Source: Candidatus Aminicenantes bacterium UBA876
GTDB taxonomy: Bacteria > Acidobacteriota > Aminicenantia > UBA2199
DNA length: 9,899 nucleotides
NCBI GenBank assembly: GCA_002294665.1
Contig: DBFQ01000027.1
Span: 1-9,899, forward strand
Direction of reading: 5' to 3'
Positions 6,233 to 9,899 of this stretch are shown piece by piece. Under the pieces are notes generated by a model. It was not told the origin of the DNA, did no database searches, and was given only the letters and a program-made list of their open reading frames with translations. Every line of letters begins with the position of its first letter. The first letter of the stretch is position 1. The translations under genes and the position numbers were made by a program.

Positions 6233-6977
6233 TAACTTCCTCCCCGTTCTCGATCGACACCACGTCCTTGGGGTTGATCACGCCTTCGTACAGGGCCCGT
6301 CCCAGCACCACACCGGCAAGCCCCATGCAACGCAACCGGCGCACCTGGTCGGCGCGGCCGACTCCGCCGGAAGCCAGCAACTCGATATCGGGAAATCTTT
6401 CCAGGATGCCCTGATAAAGATCATAATCCGGCCCGGTCAGCATGCCGTCCCGCGTTACCGCGGTGCTCATGAACCGTTTGACCCCCAGATCACGCATGGC
6501 CAGGATAAATTCCGGCAGATTCCGCGCCGATTCTTCCCGCCAGCCGGATAGGGCAATCCGCCCACGGCTTGCATCCGCCGCCACGATAAACCGCTCGGCT
6601 CCGAAACGATCGACGCACTGCTTCAGCGTCTTGGGGTCACGCACGGCCAGGGTGGTTATGCAGATCCGGTCAGCGCCGACTTCCAGCCACCCGCTGACCT
6701 GCTCCCGGGTGCGGATACCGCCGCCGACATCGACCCGGCAACCCGAATCGCGGCAGATCCCGGCAATGACATCCTGATTGACGCTCTGGCCGCTTCTGGC
6801 GGCGTCCAGGTCGACGACGTGCAGGTGGGTGAAGCCGAGCTCATAAAACCGCTTCGCAGTTTTTGCCGGTGAGCCCGGATATACGCTCGGGTCGCTGAAC
6901 TCACCGCGCCGCAGACGCACGCATTTTCCATCCATGATATCAAGCGCGGGGATCACCTTGAACTCGTTTTGTGTCAT
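6219..6977 (-). CDS. hisA: ProFAR isomerase (1-(5-phosphoribosyl)-5-[(5-phosphoribosylamino)methylideneamino]imidazole-4-carboxamide isomerase)
   Basis: A 252-residue (beta/alpha)8 barrel that isomerises ProFAR to PRFAR (Amadori rearrangement), the step before HisHF. Expected segments are IPALDIMDGKCVRLRRGEF with Asp13, HVVDLDAARSG, VDVGGGIRT, VAADASRG with Asp135, TRDGMLTG with Asp177, and ASGGVG. In the usual TDIxRDG motif the central D is Ala173 here (TAVTRDG), while Thr172 and Asp177 are kept. Start choice: the frame is open upstream to 7172, through hisH, but the SD AAGGAG (6984-6989) sits 6 nt before ATG 6977. The ATG at 6983 directly abuts that SD, so 6977 is preferred. The SD overlaps the hisH stop, and the gene's 3' end overlaps hisF by 14 bp. 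Confidence 0.95.
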   Translation of the reverse strand: MTQNEFKVIPALDIMDGKCVRLRRGEFSDPSVYPGSPAKTAKRFYELGFTHLHVVDLDAARSGQSVNQDVIAGICRDSGCRVDVGGGIRTREQVSGWLEVGADRICITTLAVRDPKTLKQCVDRFGAERFIVAADASRGRIALSGWREESARNLPEFILAMRDLGVKRFMSTAVTRDGMLTGPDYDLYQGILERFPDIELLASGGVGRADQVRRLRCMGLAGVVLGRALYEGVINPKDVVSIENGEEVNAGA

Positions 6978-6983
6978 TTTCAT

Positions 6984-6989
6984 CTCCTT
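6984..6989 (-). promoter_or_regulatory. Ribosome binding site deciding the hisA start, merged with the hisH stop
   Basis: TAAGGAG on the minus strand contains both the hisH TAA (6988-6990) and the SD AAGGAG. It is 6 nt before ATG 6977 and 0 nt before ATG 6983, which favours 6977 and suggests termination-reinitiation coupling. Confidence 0.65.
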
Positions 6990-7569
6990 ACAGGCGACAG
7001 AAATTTTCCAGTAAACGCCGGCCGGCCGGACCGCTCTTTTCCGGATGAAACTGCACGCCGAAAAAATTTCCACGCGCCAGCGCCGCACTGAAAGCCCCCA
7101 TGTATTCGCAGGTCGCGGTTGTCCACGCGGACAGGCCGGCGCGATAGCCATGCACAAAATAAAACCAGGCACCGTCTTCCAGGCCGGGGAACAGGGGCCC
7201 GCGGATCTCTTCTACGCGGTTCCACCCCGTGTGGGGAACCTTGCCGCAACCGGAAAAGCGCTGAACCGCCACGTCAAACACATCCAGTCCGAGGGTATCC
7301 CGCTCTTCGCTCATCCGGCACAACAACTGCATCCCCAGGCAGATTCCCAGCACCGGAACGGTCAACTCCTGCAGCACCCGGTCCAATCCGCGTTCATGCA
7401 AAAAAACCATGGCGGAGCGGGCTTCGCCCACGCCGGGAAGAATGACCCGCCGCGCCGCGCGCAGTTTTTGTGGTGAATCCGCGATCTCCGCCCGCACCCC
7501 GATCCGCTCCAGGGCGGCGGACAGGGAAAACAGGTTTCCCGCCCCGGTTTTCACCAGCACCGTTTTCAT
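6988..7569 (-). CDS. hisH: Imidazole glycerol phosphate synthase, glutamine amidotransferase subunit
   Basis: A 193-residue class I glutamine amidotransferase that hydrolyses glutamine and passes ammonia to HisF. The triad is visible: Cys77 in GICLGMQ, and His175 and Glu177 in GVQFHPEKSG. PGVGEA (about 45-50) is the oxyanion-strand segment. The N-terminal motif, often DYGxGNL, reads KTGAGNL here, and the usual FVHSY reads FVHGY. Neither touches the triad. The start ATG 7569 overlaps the hisB TGA as ATGA, with SD AAAGGAG (7577-7583) 7 nt upstream, inside the end of hisB. The stop lies 11 nt before the hisA ATG and forms part of its SD. Confidence 0.96.
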   Translation of the reverse strand: MKTVLVKTGAGNLFSLSAALERIGVRAEIADSPQKLRAARRVILPGVGEARSAMVFLHERGLDRVLQELTVPVLGICLGMQLLCRMSEERDTLGLDVFDVAVQRFSGCGKVPHTGWNRVEEIRGPLFPGLEDGAWFYFVHGYRAGLSAWTTATCEYMGAFSAALARGNFFGVQFHPEKSGPAGRRLLENFCRL

Positions 7570-8708
7570 TGCAGCACTCCTTTGGAGGAAGGGACATCCC
7601 CGGGCGTGCCGTCACGCCGCAGGGCCCGGCCCAGCGCGCGACCCAAGGCCTTGAACACCGCCTCAATGCGATGGTGGTCGTTGGTTCCCGTGGCGCGCAC
7701 ATGCAGGGTGATTCCAGCTGCGGTTACAAAAGAATGGAAAAAGTGGCTGAACATCTCCGTGGGAATACCGCCCACACTTTCGCGCTTGAAACGCACTTGC
7801 CATGAGAGCCAGGACCTCCCGCCCAGGTCCAGCGCCACCCGGGCCAGGGAATCGTCCATGGGCAGCAGGAATCCGTAACGTGTCCGGTTGCGGGTGCGGG
7901 ACATGGCTTTGCGCAGCGCGGTTCCCAGCACAATGGCGCAGTCTTCAACCGTATGGTGGGGCCCGGTCTGCAGGTCCCCTAGTGCGCGCAAACGGATGTC
8001 CATGCGCGCGTGCACCGCCACCTGTTGCAACATGTGGTCCAGAAAAGGCAGGCCGGTGGATATATCGGCGCATCCTTTGCCGTCCAGGTCGACTGCGCAA
8101 GCAATATCGGTTTCACGGGTTTTTCGCGAAACCCGCGCAGCCCGGTTTCTCATTCCCAACAGGAAGTCGGCTACCGCGGCCCAATCACTTGAAACCAGGT
8201 CGCACCAGCGTTGCAGGCCCGCGGCAACCAGGCGATCACGATTCCCGATCGTGTCTTCGCTGTACCAGACCGCGCGGCAGCCCAGATTGCGGGCCAGTTC
8301 CACGTCGGACAAGCGGTCCCCCACCACGTACGAGTGCTCCAGGTCATAATCCCCATCCAGATAAGCGTTCAGCATTCCCGTGCCCGGTTTGCGCGTGGGC
8401 GCGTTTTCTTCCGACCAAGTGGAATCGATGTGGACCGCCGAGAAACCGATGCCTTCATTGGCCAGCAATCCCATCAGCTTGTCCTGGGGTGCACGGAAAC
8501 TTTCCGCGGAAAATGTCGGGGTCCCCAATCCGTCCTGGTTGGTGACCATGACCAGTTCGAACAGCCCGGAAACCGCTACGCGGTACAGGTTGACCACCAC
8601 TCCGGGGCGCAGTTCAAGTTTTTCCAGCGAGTCCACCTGTTGATCCTTTTCGGGTTCGCAGATCAACGTTCCGTCACGGTCGAGAAACAGCAGCCGGGGT
8701 TTCATCAT
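7566..8708 (-). CDS. hisB: Bifunctional histidinol-phosphatase / imidazoleglycerol-phosphate dehydratase
   Basis: The 380-residue fusion of two steps matches the E. coli-type HisB layout. The N-terminal HAD phosphatase (1 to about 190) has nucleophile Asp10 in LDRDGT, Thr56 in VTNQDG, Lys107 in TRKPGTG, and acids Asp131 and Asp135 in VGDRLSD. It dephosphorylates histidinol phosphate. The C-terminal IGPD domain (about 196-380) has FLDHML, HHTVED (251-256), NDHHRIEA (343-350) and the terminal SSKGVL, the manganese-binding His/Glu set. Two oddities are seen. The HAD loop STWSEENAPTRKP lacks the cysteines that bind zinc in E. coli (CPHLPADECDC, from memory), and HHTVED is preceded by Gly-Pro instead of the usual acidic pair. 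The start ATG 8708 has SD GGAGG 6 nt upstream and overlaps the hisC TGA (ATGATGA). A second ATG at 8705 is also possible. Confidence 0.96.
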   Translation of the reverse strand: MMKPRLLFLDRDGTLICEPEKDQQVDSLEKLELRPGVVVNLYRVAVSGLFELVMVTNQDGLGTPTFSAESFRAPQDKLMGLLANEGIGFSAVHIDSTWSEENAPTRKPGTGMLNAYLDGDYDLEHSYVVGDRLSDVELARNLGCRAVWYSEDTIGNRDRLVAAGLQRWCDLVSSDWAAVADFLLGMRNRAARVSRKTRETDIACAVDLDGKGCADISTGLPFLDHMLQQVAVHARMDIRLRALGDLQTGPHHTVEDCAIVLGTALRKAMSRTRNRTRYGFLLPMDDSLARVALDLGGRSWLSWQVRFKRESVGGIPTEMFSHFFHSFVTAAGITLHVRATGTNDHHRIEAVFKALGRALGRALRRDGTPGDVPSSKGVLQ

Positions 8709-9899
8709 CGTTTTCCTCCTGCGTACAATTTCAGGGACTTTATCAGTAAGCGGTTCTCATGGGCCGTTCCCACGCTGATGCGCAGGCAGTTTGCACATCC
8801 GAAAAGGTCGGAGCGATCGCGTACCCGGACTCCACGGCTTTCCAGGAAGCGCAGCACATCGGCTCCATCAGGGAAGCGCACCAGCAGAAAGTTTGCCTGA
8901 GAAGGAAATACCTCATCCACACATTCCAATTGCCGCAAAGCGGCAGAGAGGAACTCCCGCTCCGATACCAGCTCGCGCAATACCCGCTCACGCGTGTTCT
9001 TGAAATCCAGAATACGCGTCAACGCTTCCTGGTTGGGTTGACTGATGTTGTAGGGCGCCTGCAGATTGCGCAGGACTGCGAGCATAGCGGCATGGCCCAG
9101 GAGCAGGCCGACCCGCACCCCGGCGGCGCCCCAGGATTTCGAGAACGTGCGCAGGACGAACAGGTTGGAAAATTCTGCGCTTGCCGCCGCAAAGCCGGGG
9201 TCGGAGGCAAAATCGATATAGGCTTCGTCCACCACAACCGCAGCGTGGCTGTCGCGTACCACATCCAGTATCGATTTTTTGTCCAGCAGGTTTCCCGTGG
9301 GATTGTTGGGTGAAGTCAGGAAAACCAGGCGCGCGTTGGATTCACGCGCGCAGCGAACGACCGCTTGCGCATCCAGGCTGAATCGCGGCCCCAGCGGAAC
9401 TTCGACGACATCCACGCCGTTGGCCCGGGCGCTTACCGCGTACATGCCGTAAGCGGGAGGACATATCAGGACCCGGTCGCCGCGGCGGCCACAGAACCCA
9501 CGGATGAGGATATCGATCAACTCGTCGCTGCCGTTTCCCAATAAGATCCGTTGCGGCTCCCATGCGTACTCCGCGGCGATGCGGCGGGTCAGGTCCGATT
9601 GCCTGGGATCCGGATAGCGGTTCAGTTTCTCTTCTCCTGAAAGGTCGGACGGCAGTTCATTGGCGTCCAGCAATACCATCCGCTCCCGGCGCGACTTGCT
9701 GCGTGCCGAGGTGTAGGGCTGCAAACCCCGCGCCCGCGCACAAAGCAGGCTTTGGGGGTTCTCTTTCTCCTGCGGCAGGGCCAGCGCGACATTTCTGCGG
9801 ATCAACACGGACTCGGCATGCAGGGGCAGGTTCTCAGCGGCGGCCATGACCGTTACGGTATCCGCCAGGTTCAGCAGGCCGGAGGGGGTCAGGTGTTGA
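8705..9899 (-). CDS. hisC: HisD C-terminus fused in frame to complete histidinol-phosphate aminotransferase (5' end beyond window)
   Basis: One frame is open from the right edge to the TGA at 8705-8707. Its first residues (codons from 9898 down), QHLTPSGLLNLADTV then MAAAENLPLHAESVLIRR, match the C-terminal end of histidinol dehydrogenase (E. coli TLAAAERLTAHKNAVTLR, from memory). After a linker of about 10 residues, HisC begins near LLCARARGLQPYTSAR. HisC is a fold-type I PLP enzyme that transaminates imidazole-acetol phosphate to histidinol phosphate. Its motifs are DANELP, LNRYPDPRQ, GNGSDELID, CPPAYGMY, SPNNPTG, VVVDEAYIDF, the PLP lysine in TFSKSWG (codon 9137-9139), APYNISQP and CLRISVGT. 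The ATG at 9847 lies inside the HisD motif (VMAAAE) and has no SD, so it is not a natural HisC start. No ATG lies between the HisD tail and the HisC core. I call the HisC part with near certainty and the fusion as likely. The rest of HisD is outside the window. Confidence 0.9.
   Translation of the reverse strand, partial: QHLTPSGLLNLADTVTVMAAAENLPLHAESVLIRRNVALALPQEKENPQSLLCARARGLQPYTSARSKSRRERMVLLDANELPSDLSGEEKLNRYPDPRQSDLTRRIAAEYAWEPQRILLGNGSDELIDILIRGFCGRRGDRVLICPPAYGMYAVSARANGVDVVEVPLGPRFSLDAQAVVRCARESNARLVFLTSPNNPTGNLLDKKSILDVVRDSHAAVVVDEAYIDFASDPGFAAASAEFSNLFVLRTFSKSWGAAGVRVGLLLGHAAMLAVLRNLQAPYNISQPNQEALTRILDFKNTRERVLRELVSEREFLSAALRQLECVDEVFPSQANFLLVRFPDGADVLRFLESRGVRVRDRSDLFGCANCLRISVGTAHENRLLIKSLKLYAGGKR

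Noticed and set aside
6978..7172. A 65-residue N-terminal extension of HisA
   Set aside because: It overlaps hisH, whose conserved HPEKSG end is real, and HisA begins normally at MTQNEFKVIPALD with a proper SD.
9845..9847. ATG as the natural start of hisC
   Set aside because: It sits inside the HisD C-terminal motif, has no SD, and the same frame continues with HisD residues to the window edge.

Overview
The window is GC-rich bacterial DNA (roughly 60% by eye), almost fully coding, with dense ATGA-type gene overlaps and clear Shine-Dalgarno (SD) sites. Nothing fixes the taxon. The histidine enzymes resemble, from memory, the Bacteroidota-type set: HisB with a cysteine-free HAD loop, HisIE, and a HisH ending in HPEKSG. 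A DPP5-like S9 peptidase and a large beta-lactamase-fold hydrolase beside them would also suit an Acidobacteriota/Aminicenantes-like or other uncultured lineage. I hold any such assignment at low confidence.

Layout. Positions 1-1107 (+) hold the C-terminal part of an S9 prolyl-oligopeptidase-family peptidase. A 112-bp convergent gap with nested hairpins follows. Positions 1220-2851 (-) encode an atypical nucleotide-sugar dehydrogenase with its own sigma70-like promoter at 2911-2939. Positions 3071-4675 (-) encode a class-C-beta-lactamase-fold serine hydrolase. Its promoter at 4705-4733 carries an operator-like palindrome in the spacer. Positions 4741-4864 form a small block of degenerate 8-bp and 7-bp repeats that fold into a long inverted repeat. 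From 4833 to the right edge, all on the minus strand, runs a histidine operon read right to left: hisD(end)-hisC, hisB, hisH, hisA, hisF, hisIE.

Together the histidine genes cover every step from phosphoribosyl-ATP to histidinol, plus the tail of the enzyme that finishes the pathway. HisIE makes ProFAR, HisA isomerises it, HisH/HisF make imidazole-glycerol phosphate (and AICAR), HisB-IGPD dehydrates it, HisC transaminates it, HisB-HAD removes the phosphate and HisD oxidises histidinol. hisG and most of hisD must lie beyond the right edge. Adjacent genes overlap or lie within 10 nt, which implies translational coupling.

Most of the window is ordinary housekeeping DNA and I see no convincing new defence or mobile system. 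The points worth a second look are: (1) HisD and HisC read as one uninterrupted frame, an apparent HisD-HisC fusion; (2) a repeat block has supplied the hisIE stop codon and C-terminal tail and forms a long hairpin over that stop; (3) a 16-bp palindrome sits exactly between the -35 and -10 of the hydrolase promoter; (4) the nucleotide-sugar dehydrogenase has a non-standard cofactor-binding strand and an N-terminal extension.
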